Part shown: positions 8,394-14,902 of the stretch, one piece after another
Layout: every line of letters starts with the position of its first letter
Numbering within the stretch: the stretch's first letter is position 1
Assembly (NCBI GenBank): GCA_024400195.1
Contig: JAKSNC010000004.1
Location: forward strand, 1 to 64,000
Length of the DNA: 64,000 nt
Source of the DNA: Bacteroidales bacterium
GTDB taxonomy: Bacteria; Bacteroidota; Bacteroidia; Bacteroidales; F082
Direction: 5' to 3'
Notes under the pieces: generated by a model
The model's database searches: none
Told to the model about the DNA's origin: nothing
The model's input: the letters and a program-made list of their open reading frames with translations, nothing else
Program-made: the position numbers and the translations under genes

Positions 8394-9971
8394 ATGGGAA
8401 TCTACCTCAATCCGAACAACGTACTGCTGCAGCGGGACTTGAACTCACCGATTTATATCGACAAGTCGATGCTGATAGCGGAACTAAACGCATTGATAAA
8501 CACTAATGGAAATTTTCTGTGCGTCTCGCGTCCGCGCCGTTTCGGTAAAAGCATGGCCGGCAACATGATTTCGGCTTATTATTCAAAAGGCTGCGATTCC
8601 CGCGAGTTGTTCAAGGATTTGAAGATTGCCCAACATCCAAGCTTCGAAAAGTATCTCAACAAACTGAACGTCATCAAGATAGACCTTAACGGTGAATATA
8701 TGAGTTCCCACGAAGATTTTTTGCAAATTATGCAGGAAAAGATAATGAGGGACTTCGTTCGTGAATATCCTGATATAGATTTCTCCTATTGCCGTAATTT
8801 CGGTGATTGTATGTTGGAAATCTATGCTGCGATGGGCGAAACCTTCGTCATCATCATTGATGAATACGACGTGTTAGTTAGGGAGAATGTCCCTCAAACA
8901 TTATTTAAGGAATACTTGGAATTCTTAAACAGCTTGTTTAAAAACAGCACGTTAAGTCCGGCAATTTCGCTCGCCTATCTGACCGGAATTTTACCCATCG
9001 TGCGCGACAAAATACAGTCGAAACTGAATCTGTTCGCCGAATATTCGATGACCGATGCCGGACGTTTAACGGAATTTGTCGGTTTTACTGCAGAAGAAAC
9101 AAAAGGCCTTTGCGAACAGTACGGCATGGACTACGACGAATGCCGACGCTGGTACGACGGATACGATATGGGGAACATCAAAGAAATATTCAGTCCGCGT
9201 TCCGTCGTTAGTGCGATGGAAAGAAAACGTTTCGGCAGTTATTGGACACAGACAGGCTCATACGAAGCCTTGAAACTCTACATTTTAATGAATTTCGATG
9301 GCATGCGTGACGACGTCGTGACTATGATCGGAGGCGGAAAAGTCGATGTGAACGTATATAAGTACTTGAACACGATGACGGATTTTCACTCAAAAGACGA
9401 CGTGTTTACATATTTAATACATCTCGGTTATCTCGCCTACGACAGTGAAACAAAGCAATGTTACATACCAAACAGTGAAATTCGCGAACAATGGGTAATT
9501 TCTGTTGAATACGAAGCTGATTATAAGCCCATAATCAAACTTATCAACGACTCGAAACAACTTCTTGAGGCCACGATAAACAAAGACGCGGCTGCCGTCG
9601 CCTCCGCTTTGACCGAGTCGCATATGCGTGCCACAAACCCATTGACGTACAACAACGAAGCGTCGTTCCAGAGCGCAATCGGCCTCGCCTATTTCTACGC
9701 GAACCTGAAATATACAGTCATCAAGGAACTCCCGACCGGCAAAGGCTACGCGGATTTGGCTCTAATTCCATACGTCCCGAATATTCCGGCAATGATTATC
9801 GAATTGAAAAACAATAAGTCGGCGGAATCGGCGATAAACCAAATTAGAGAAAAGAAATACGACGACCTTCTTGAACATTACCGTGGCAGAATGCTCTTCG
9901 TCGGTATAAATTACGACGAAAAGACAAAGGAACACGAATGTGTTATTGAGGAGTTAGAAGTTAGAAGTTAG
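8394..9971 (+). CDS. AAA-ATPase-like protein with C-terminal PD-(D/E)XK nuclease domain (second copy)
   Basis: The ATG at 8394 is chosen because the promoter element (8363-8370) overlaps the upstream part of the open frame; the product is 525 residues. The Walker A variant RPRRFGKS is at residues 46-53 and Walker B is VIIIDEYDVL near 166. The C-terminus has the nuclease-like pattern GYADLALIP...MIIELKNNKSAESAI. It belongs to the same family as 67-1623 but is a diverged paralogue. The last codons lie inside a heptanucleotide repeat (GTTAGAA), so its exact C-terminus could vary. Function is unknown; the family is abundant and often strain-variable. Confidence 0.85.
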   Translation: MGIYLNPNNVLLQRDLNSPIYIDKSMLIAELNALINTNGNFLCVSRPRRFGKSMAGNMISAYYSKGCDSRELFKDLKIAQHPSFEKYLNKLNVIKIDLNGEYMSSHEDFLQIMQEKIMRDFVREYPDIDFSYCRNFGDCMLEIYAAMGETFVIIIDEYDVLVRENVPQTLFKEYLEFLNSLFKNSTLSPAISLAYLTGILPIVRDKIQSKLNLFAEYSMTDAGRLTEFVGFTAEETKGLCEQYGMDYDECRRWYDGYDMGNIKEIFSPRSVVSAMERKRFGSYWTQTGSYEALKLYILMNFDGMRDDVVTMIGGGKVDVNVYKYLNTMTDFHSKDDVFTYLIHLGYLAYDSETKQCYIPNSEIREQWVISVEYEADYKPIIKLINDSKQLLEATINKDAAAVASALTESHMRATNPLTYNNEASFQSAIGLAYFYANLKYTVIKELPTGKGYADLALIPYVPNIPAMIIELKNNKSAESAINQIREKKYDDLLEHYRGRMLFVGINYDEKTKEHECVIEELEVRS

Positions 9972-9980
9972 AAGTTAGAA
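9953..9980 (+). repeat. Heptanucleotide tandem repeat GTTAGAA x4 across a stop codon
   Basis: Four perfect GTTAGAA copies start at 9953, 9960, 9967 and 9974. They contain the last codons and the TAG stop of the ATPase gene. Because 7 is not a multiple of 3, gain or loss of a unit changes the frame at the C-terminus. Confidence 0.9.
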
Positions 9981-10045
9981 GGGCTTACGATATTCACGTT
10001 TTTGGAAGTCAAAACGGCAAATCGCAGAATTTATGGGAACCACAT

Positions 10046-10990
10046 TCATTGGTTACTTCCCAACATCGTTTCTACATCTTCGACCGACAATCCTGTGTAG
10101 GTTGCAATTAAGTCAACGGCCACACCTTGGGACTTCATAGTACGAACTATGTTCATTACTCCTTCTATTCTTCCTTTCGATAGACCTTCTTCCAATCCTT
10201 CGGCTCGCCCTTCTTCCAATCCATCAATTCTTCCGTCATAATAGCCTTCTTCGCGGGAAGTGCTTATGACGTCTTCCTCAATGACGACATCATCCCAATG
10301 CCTCTCGTAGGCACGGCGTTCTTGAGGAGTCATCATAAGAAACTTCAACTTTCTCTTCGCCTCCTGCAAGCCCGGCACCGTCGTGTCGTCCTTGATGTGA
10401 CACGACTTCAGATAGTCCAACCATTCCTCCAACGGAGTCTCGGCAACCTTGTCAAACGCCTTGACGCGGATGAGGAAGTACTCGGGGAAGATGTCCTCCG
10501 ATGTCTTTATCGTCAACGCGCCCAACTCTTTTTGGGACAATTTCAGCGTATCGTTGGTGTGAATGCCCCTAAAGCTCGTCGTGCCGTGATAGACATAGTC
10601 GGAACCCTCGCCGAGGTTGAAGTAGAGTATGCCTATGCTGTAAACCTTCTTGATGCTGCCGTAGCCGTCGCCCGAATACATGTGCTCCGTGATGGTCTTC
10701 GACACGCCGTAAAGCACTCGCTCAATAAAGTACTGCTCGCGGTTGAGCTGAATCTCGACGAGAATTATCTCGCCTTTGGAATTCAACGCCTTGACATCGA
10801 CGCGGTTGTACTTGTCGCGCGGATCCGTCTGGTTACTCTCGCTCTCTAAAATGTTCTGGATTGTGACCTTCTCGTTCAACAATACTGTGATGAGGCCTTC
10901 GAGTATGTCGAAGTTGGCCTTGTCGCGAAGCATATATTTCGCCGCCCAATCAAAACTGACGATATGTTTTTCCGCTTCTGTATATGTCAT
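10046..10990 (-). CDS. Rpn/PD-(D/E)XK nuclease family putative transposase-like protein
   Basis: The ATG at 10990 (MTYTEAEKHIVSFDWAAKYM) is used because a perfect promoter lies 24-54 bp upstream, inside the longer open frame. The 314-residue protein matches the PD-(D/E)XK family PF12784, relatives of E. coli Rpn recombination-promoting nucleases. Visible features are DYKxxxxD-like NRVDVKALNSKG and ILVEIQLNREQYF, which form the nuclease core, and a Gly/Glu-rich repeat (YYDGRIDGLEEGRAEGLEEG) typical of these proteins. The C-terminus has a helix-turn-helix-like segment (VDLIATYTGLSVEDVETML). Databases often label them 'transposase', but no terminal repeats are seen here. Confidence 0.85.
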   Translation of the reverse strand: MTYTEAEKHIVSFDWAAKYMLRDKANFDILEGLITVLLNEKVTIQNILESESNQTDPRDKYNRVDVKALNSKGEIILVEIQLNREQYFIERVLYGVSKTITEHMYSGDGYGSIKKVYSIGILYFNLGEGSDYVYHGTTSFRGIHTNDTLKLSQKELGALTIKTSEDIFPEYFLIRVKAFDKVAETPLEEWLDYLKSCHIKDDTTVPGLQEAKRKLKFLMMTPQERRAYERHWDDVVIEEDVISTSREEGYYDGRIDGLEEGRAEGLEEGLSKGRIEGVMNIVRTMKSQGVAVDLIATYTGLSVEDVETMLGSNQ

Positions 10991-11013
10991 ATCTTTTTTG
11001 TTTTTTCTTGCTG

Positions 11014-11044
11014 CAAAGTTAGACAAAAGATTTTCATAGGACAA
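11014..11044 (-). promoter_or_regulatory. Complete Bacteroidota promoter for the Rpn-family gene
   Basis: On the minus strand TTG (11044-11042) is followed after 20 bp by TAACTTTG (11021-11014), a full match to the -33/-7 consensus. It decides the start codon at 10990. Confidence 0.8.
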
Positions 11045-11187
11045 AGAAAAACGACAAAAAACTTTGATTTTTAACATTTTTTAACATAAAAACGTGGGCT
11101 TTCGGCGATTCTGTAAATAGGCGTTTACAAAAACACTTGAGAAATGTTAAAAGCACACTCCCCCGCAAGTCAGACGTATTATGCGCC

Positions 11188-12309
11188 TTACAAAAGGAAG
11201 TCCATATAATTGAGAGGAGTAACCGTCTCTATTTGCACACCGGGATAAGCCTTCTGAAAAGTCGGATTGGATTTGGCTTTCTTATTGACATTCCACTTGA
11301 ATTCATACGCATACAACTTGCCGTCCTGTTCCTCCAAATAATCAATTTCCTGCATTTGTGTTGTGCGCCAGAAATAACTATTGACATAACGCGATGAATA
11401 TTGATTGTTTTTGAGGCGTTCACTTACTAAATAGTTTTCCCACAATGCTCCTGTATCTTGGCGGGTAGAAACGTCTGCAAAATTGTTAATCAACGCATTA
11501 CGGATGCCGTTATCATAGAAATAAATTTTACGGGCATGCTTCAATTCATTGCGCAGATTACGGCTGAACGAACTTAGACGGAAGACCACCTTGGCTTGCT
11601 CCAACAAATTGATATAGTTACCTATCGTCTCTTTATCTAAACCCACAATCTGTGCCAATTCGGTGTAATTGACCTCACTTCCCATTTGATAAGCCAACGC
11701 CTGCAACAGCTTGAGTAATTTCTCAGGCTTCTTTATCCGTTCCCATTGCAGCACATCTTTGTATAAATAACTGTCTGCCAACTGCGAGAGGATTTCTTTC
11801 TCCTCACCCGGGTGGCAGACCACATCCGGATAAGAACCATAAATGAGCCGAATTGGTAATGCCGTTTGTTCTTTAATCAGACCGAAATGTTCCTGCAATT
11901 CAAAGAAAGACAATGGGTATAAAGGATATTCATACTTGCGTCCGGTAAGCGGTTCATTGATCGTATTCGCCAACTCCAAAGCAGAACTGCCTGTTACTAA
12001 CAATTGAATATCAGGCATGTTATCCGTAATCAGTTTGAGCTGCAAGCCGATATTTTCAATTCGCTGCGCTTCATCAATCACAATACATTTGTATTGCTTC
12101 ACCAAACTTGGCAGACGAGAGATTGTGAGACTTTGAACAATATTGCGCACGTCCATGTCATCCGCGTTAAGCCAAAGCGCATGGTCTTGGTCTTTAATCA
12201 GTTCCTTCAACAGGGTCGTCTTGCCCGTTTGACGCGCACCAATTAAGATAATTGCCTTGCCTTTATGCAGTTTCTCCTTCAAAACAGATTGTAGTTGCCG
12301 TTGTATCAT
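11188..12309 (-). CDS. AAA ATPase with DUF4143 C-terminal domain
   Basis: This 373-residue protein has an N-terminal AAA_14 ATPase domain: Walker A GARQTGKTTLL near 23-33, Walker B KCIVIDEAQRIENI, and sensor LLVTGSSALELAN. The C-terminal DUF4143 domain is related to PD-(D/E)XK nucleases (EIDYLEEQDGKLYAYEFKWN). The start ATG at 12309 fits the ATPase N-terminus. These proteins are very common in Bacteroidota as single genes. They have been suggested to act in mobile-element or toxin-antitoxin-like contexts, which is not proven. Other copies lie at 35327-36520 and 41820-43109, with a remnant at 43641-44048. A tandem repeat lies upstream. Confidence 0.88.
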   Translation of the reverse strand: MIQRQLQSVLKEKLHKGKAIILIGARQTGKTTLLKELIKDQDHALWLNADDMDVRNIVQSLTISRLPSLVKQYKCIVIDEAQRIENIGLQLKLITDNMPDIQLLVTGSSALELANTINEPLTGRKYEYPLYPLSFFELQEHFGLIKEQTALPIRLIYGSYPDVVCHPGEEKEILSQLADSYLYKDVLQWERIKKPEKLLKLLQALAYQMGSEVNYTELAQIVGLDKETIGNYINLLEQAKVVFRLSSFSRNLRNELKHARKIYFYDNGIRNALINNFADVSTRQDTGALWENYLVSERLKNNQYSSRYVNSYFWRTTQMQEIDYLEEQDGKLYAYEFKWNVNKKAKSNPTFQKAYPGVQIETVTPLNYMDFLL

Positions 12310-12326
12310 AAAACGTAAATTTTCGG

Positions 12327-12334
12327 CAAAGGTA
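12327..12334 (-). promoter_or_regulatory. Bacteroidota -7 element for the DUF4143 ATPase
   Basis: The minus strand reads TACCTTTG, 17 bp upstream of the ATG at 12309. The 32-bp repeats at 12373-12450 lie about 40 bp further upstream. Confidence 0.5.
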
Positions 12335-12372
12335 CTGCTTTTATCTGAATATTCCGATATTTTCGAGCCAAA

Positions 12373-12450
12373 ATTATAATTTTTGGCGATTATATCCGCC
12401 GAATATTATAATTTTCAGCGATTACATCCGCCGAATATTATGATTTCAAC
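12373..12450. repeat. Tandem 32-bp repeat (2.3 copies) upstream of the DUF4143 ATPase
   Basis: Units at 12373-12404 and 12405-12436 are near-identical (ATTATAATTTT, then GGCGATTATATCCGCCGAAT in the first unit, with three base changes in the second). A partial third begins at 12437. Each unit contains GGCGATTATATCCGCC, a gapped inverted repeat that could be a protein site. Confidence 0.85.
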
Positions 12451-12610
12451 AAGTCAGTATAAGCCATTGCAACGATGGAGAACAGCATCACACTCCAAGC
12501 CGTTTTATCGTAAAAAAAAGTACTGAAAATAAATGATATACGTAAACAAATTTATTATTGTTCTTTACTTCGTTCACCCAGTTGGCCAACCCGCTTCGTG
12601 CCGCGCCGGA

Positions 12611-12702
12611 GATTGTTCGACTCCCTGCGGTCGCTCACAAGGACGCTCGGCAATTGGGAGGGCTAAAACAAAGATTGTTCGACTCCCTGCGGTCGCTCAC
12701 AA
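12611..12702. repeat. 30-bp direct repeat pair, with an inverted related copy nearby
   Basis: Two identical 30-bp copies (12611-12640 and 12673-12702) begin GATTGTTCGACTCC and end CGCTCACAA. A related copy lies inverted at 12800-12829 (TTGTGAGCGGAGC...). None is within a credible gene. This type of GAnTCC-GCTCACAA element occurs as dispersed intergenic repeats in several Bacteroidota, so it marks a repeat-rich junction between the ATPase gene and the DGR. Confidence 0.85.
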
Positions 12703-12724
12703 TGACGACGTTGGTTGGTGGTAT

Positions 12725-12769
12725 AAATAGTTGTGGTGTTGCGGCTTCGCCGCAACACCACAACTATTT
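12725..12769 (+). terminator. Perfect 21-bp hairpin with 3-nt loop
   Basis: Left arm 12725-12745 and right arm 12749-12769 are perfectly complementary (core GTTGTGGTGTTGCGGC / GCCGCAACACCACAAC) with a TTC loop. A T-rich run follows on the plus strand, as in a rho-independent terminator. No plus-strand gene precedes it closely, so it may insulate the DGR or belong to the local repeat family. Confidence 0.7.
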
Positions 12770-12903
12770 TTTAGTTTTTTCAAACAAACCGCCCGTCATT
12801 GTGAGCGGAGCAAAGCGGAGTCGAACAACCTCATATTAACAAACAGCTTCCTCTTGCGACCAAAGCGACAGCGAAGTGGAGCAACCTCTTGTTGATAAAG
12901 CAC

Positions 12904-12961
12904 TAAAAAAAAGCCGGAGTTTTCGGGGTCAAAATCCATTTTCCCTACCAGCACCGGCTTT
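12904..12961 (-). terminator. Probable terminator of the DGR transcript
   Basis: On the minus strand AAAGCCGG (12961-12954) pairs with CCGGCTTT (12917-12910) and is followed directly by more T. The 36-nt loop contains a small AAAA/TTTT inner stem. It lies about 100 bp beyond the template repeat, so it would give the retroelement RNA a defined 3' end. Confidence 0.65.
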
Positions 12962-12987
12962 CCGACGGTTCGCGACCGCTCGTTTTC

Positions 12988-13009
12988 GTTTGACACCATA
13001 ATGTCAAAC
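12988..13009 (-). other. Hairpin downstream of the DGR template repeat
   Basis: GTTTGACA (12988-12995) and TGTCAAAC (13002-13009) form a perfect 8-bp stem with a 6-nt loop, 48-69 bp beyond the end of the TR. It could be part of the folded template RNA. Confidence 0.55.
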
Positions 13010-13033
13010 ACGACACAAACATGTTTACCATTT

Positions 13034-13058
13034 TGACATCCGTCTTCAATGCTAAGCT
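13034..13058. repeat. TR-side copy of an inverted flank repeat
   Basis: This segment, read on the minus strand (AGCTTAGCATT...GATGTC), matches the plus strand of 14736-14760 next to the VR at 21 of 25 positions. The two copies are therefore inverted relative to each other, one just beyond each repeat. See the matching entry at 14736. Confidence 0.75.
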
Positions 13059-13188
13059 AAGGAACGAGGACGAGGCGGAAGCCGTTGTTGTTGTTCCTGT
13101 TGTCGGGCGTATTGTTGTTCCGATTCGAAACACGGCAGTTCCTCGCGTTGTTGTTCCAGCTACCGCCGCGAAGAACGCGGTTGGAGCC
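13057..13188 (-). repeat. DGR template repeat (TR)
   Basis: This 132-bp segment aligns without gaps to 14771-14902, the 3' end of the target gene, at a constant offset of 1714 bp. The two differ at 14 positions. Every one is an A in the coding-strand TR: nine read G and five read T in the VR. In the VR frame the TR encodes clusters of AAC codons (for example [24 protein letters not shown]), the Asn-rich pattern of DGR templates, in which AAC can mutate to many residues but never to a stop codon. It has no start codon of its own and serves as the RNA template. It begins 5 bp after the reverse transcriptase stop codon. Confidence 0.97.
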
Positions 13189-13193
13189 TTTGT

Positions 13194-14180
13194 TTATGCC
13201 GTCATCATCCTACGCCTCAAACCTTTCGTATAACCTTGCATCGCATACGAAAGCAAAGGCGTGATGTGTTCATAATACTCTTCCTCAGTCCATGATTTTT
13301 CTTCTAACAATGTTCCGTAAACAACGATTTTGTGACAGAATCTCTTTTTACTTCTCTGTGTCAGCAGCACTTTTTCGGGATACAATCTGTATCCGAGGAA
13401 ACCGACACTGTCTGTTGAATTTGAAATCACAACCGGCTTCAACGAAAGGCCGAGGCCATCTTCCGAATACGACTTTATCTTATCGACAAAACCCCTTATC
13501 GTTTCATAATCATTGGAAAAAACCAGAAAATCGTCCATATATCTGATGTACTCAGGAACTTTAAGAATCTCCTTTATATAATGGTCCATTCCCGAAAGAT
13601 AGAAGTTTGCGAAGTACTGACTTGTCAGGTTTCCTATCGGGATGCCTTTGCCAGACGATTTTGAATAACTGTCGATTATTTTGAAGAGAACATCCAACAG
13701 CCTTTTGTCCTTGAACAGCCTTTCGAGTTTCGATTTCAAGACATCGTGTGAGATGCTGTCGAAATATTTCCTGAAATCGAATTTGGCGACATACTTGTAT
13801 TTTCTCATGGCCGCTCTTGCCCTGTCTATCGCCTTGTAGATTCCTTTGCCGGGGCGCGTGGCGTATGTCGTCTCTATCAGATTCCTTTCAAAATACTGAT
13901 GGCACACGTTCATTATTGCGTGATGTATCACACGTTCACGGAATGACGCCGCACATATCAGTCTCAACTTTGGGTCGTGGATATAGAAATATTGGTATTT
14001 CCCGACGACGACATTTCCCGACAGCAATTCTTCCCTCAGCTTGCAGATATTCTGTTCAAGATTGTTTTCGAACGATTGCGCTTCGCTGTTCAGCCTCTTC
14101 CCTTTAACGGCCTTGTAGAATGCGGTGAGGAGATTGTCCACATCTGCTATTTCAGGCACAAGATTACCGAACCGTTTCAT
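13194..14180 (-). CDS. DGR reverse transcriptase
   Basis: This 328-residue reverse transcriptase is of the retron/group-II-related class. The first catalytic Asp lies in [13 protein letters not shown] (Asp135), the YMDD box is at 214-217, and motif 4 reads PIGNLTSQ (181-188). The form IGxxxSQ, in place of QGxxxSP of group II intron enzymes, is the recognised DGR signature. There is no maturase or endonuclease domain. It copies the TR transcript into cDNA while misincorporating opposite adenines, and the cDNA then replaces the VR. The gene overlaps the HRDC gene upstream by 17 bp, which suggests translational coupling, and the TR follows 5 bp after its stop codon. Confidence 0.96.
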   Translation of the reverse strand: MKRFGNLVPEIADVDNLLTAFYKAVKGKRLNSEAQSFENNLEQNICKLREELLSGNVVVGKYQYFYIHDPKLRLICAASFRERVIHHAIMNVCHQYFERNLIETTYATRPGKGIYKAIDRARAAMRKYKYVAKFDFRKYFDSISHDVLKSKLERLFKDKRLLDVLFKIIDSYSKSSGKGIPIGNLTSQYFANFYLSGMDHYIKEILKVPEYIRYMDDFLVFSNDYETIRGFVDKIKSYSEDGLGLSLKPVVISNSTDSVGFLGYRLYPEKVLLTQRSKKRFCHKIVVYGTLLEEKSWTEEEYYEHITPLLSYAMQGYTKGLRRRMMTA

Positions 14181-14613
14181 TCAGTTTCTCAATTATCCTT
14201 CTCCCGAATTTCTCGGCCCTCTGTTTGCCGATTCCGTTTATCGAGGCTATGCCTTTCTCGGTTATCTCTTCAAGTTTGGCTATTTCAGCCAGTTCGGCAT
14301 CGATGAAGACTGCGAATGCCGGCACGGCATCTTCTTCGGCTATCGCCTTGCGGCATTGCCTCAGCGCGGCAAACACGGCGAAAGTCTGCTCGTCGAGCAC
14401 GTTGCGGTAGTCTATCCTCTCCTTCTTTTCCCCGACAGGCGTTGAAAGCGGCGGAAGCAGATATTGCACGCAAAACGTCCAGAACACGTTGTCGCCGATT
14501 GTCACAAGCTCCTTGTCAACCTTGACAATCTTGTTGGCACGCAGCAACTTGTTGAGTTCCTCTGTCTCCGACTCACCTTCAATTACAGGTATCGTATAAA
14601 TTTTGTACTGCAT
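14164..14613 (-). CDS. HRDC-domain DGR accessory protein
   Basis: A 149-residue protein whose C-terminal half (about 70-149) looks like an HRDC nucleic-acid-binding domain: DEQTFAVFAALRQCRKAIA, VPAFAVFIDAELAEIAKL and GIASINGIGKQRAEKFG. This is the position where the accessory gene avd lies in many DGRs. HRDC proteins are known as the alternative accessory gene in some Bacteroidota and other DGRs, where they are thought to help the reverse transcriptase handle the template RNA or cDNA. It is co-transcribed: the gene overlaps the RT start by 17 bp, and a 157-bp gap with strong secondary structure separates it from the target gene. Confidence 0.88.
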   Translation of the reverse strand: MQYKIYTIPVIEGESETEELNKLLRANKIVKVDKELVTIGDNVFWTFCVQYLLPPLSTPVGEKKERIDYRNVLDEQTFAVFAALRQCRKAIAEEDAVPAFAVFIDAELAEIAKLEEITEKGIASINGIGKQRAEKFGRRIIEKLNETVR

Positions 14614-14624
14614 ATTTTTTATTT

Positions 14625-14692
14625 GTGAAAAGGCGCAAGCCTTGCTTGCTACGCTCGTCCCTCGCTCCGCCGCAAGGCTTACGCCTTTTCAC
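14625..14692. other. Long hairpin between DGR target gene and HRDC gene
   Basis: Arms of 21 bases (14625-14645, GTGAAAAGGCGCAAGCCTTGC-type, and 14672-14692) pair with a single mismatch around a 26-bp loop. It lies about 80-150 bp beyond the VR. DGRs often have a hairpin or cruciform near the VR end that helps homing; this one is larger and further away, so it could instead separate expression of the target from the DGR enzymes. Confidence 0.75.
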
Positions 14693-14735
14693 ACCTTGTC
14701 TCTGTTTTTTTCTTTTTTTCTTTTCTTCTCTCTTC

Positions 14736-14760
14736 AGCTTAGCATTTCAGACTGATGTCC
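14736..14760. repeat. VR-side copy of an inverted flank repeat, preceded by a pyrimidine tract
   Basis: AGCTTAGCATTTCAGACTGA and the following bases match, in inverted orientation, the flank of the TR at 13034-13058 (21 of 25). On the single minus-strand transcript the two could base-pair over about 1.7 kb. The 40 bases before it (14693-14735) are almost pure pyrimidine on the plus strand. Confidence 0.75.
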
Positions 14761-14770
14761 TTTGGTGAAA

Positions 14771-14902
14771 CTAAGGAACGAGGACGAGGCGGAAGCCGTC
14801 GTTGTAGCCCCTGTAGCCGGGCGTATTGTTGCCCCGATTCGAAACACGGCAGTACCCCGCGCTGTTGAACCAGCTACCGCCGCGAAGAACGCGGCTGGAG
14901 CC
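14771..14902 (-). repeat. DGR variable repeat (VR)
   Basis: The last 132 bp of the target gene, stop codon included. Compared with the TR, 11 of 43 codons differ: Asn to Ser (2), Phe, Tyr (3), Gly (2) or Asp, Arg to Gly, and Asp to Gly. Changed codons are VR positions 3, 12, 14, 16, 17, 24, 29, 30, 32, 33 and 35. The final 27 bp (GFRLVLVP and stop), which would contain the initiation site for homing, are identical to the TR and rich in G and C. Confidence 0.96.

Noticed and set aside
10046..10990. Insertion sequence with an active transposase
   Set aside because: The protein is an Rpn-type nuclease; no inverted ends or target duplications were seen around it.
12558..12839. Small open frames in the repeat-rich stretch
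   Set aside because: They are read across the direct and inverted repeats and have no promoter or protein-like composition.
13194..14180. Retron or group II intron reverse transcriptase
   Set aside because: Motif 4 is IGNLTSQ, there is no msr/msd region or maturase domain, and an adenine-mutated repeat pair is present.
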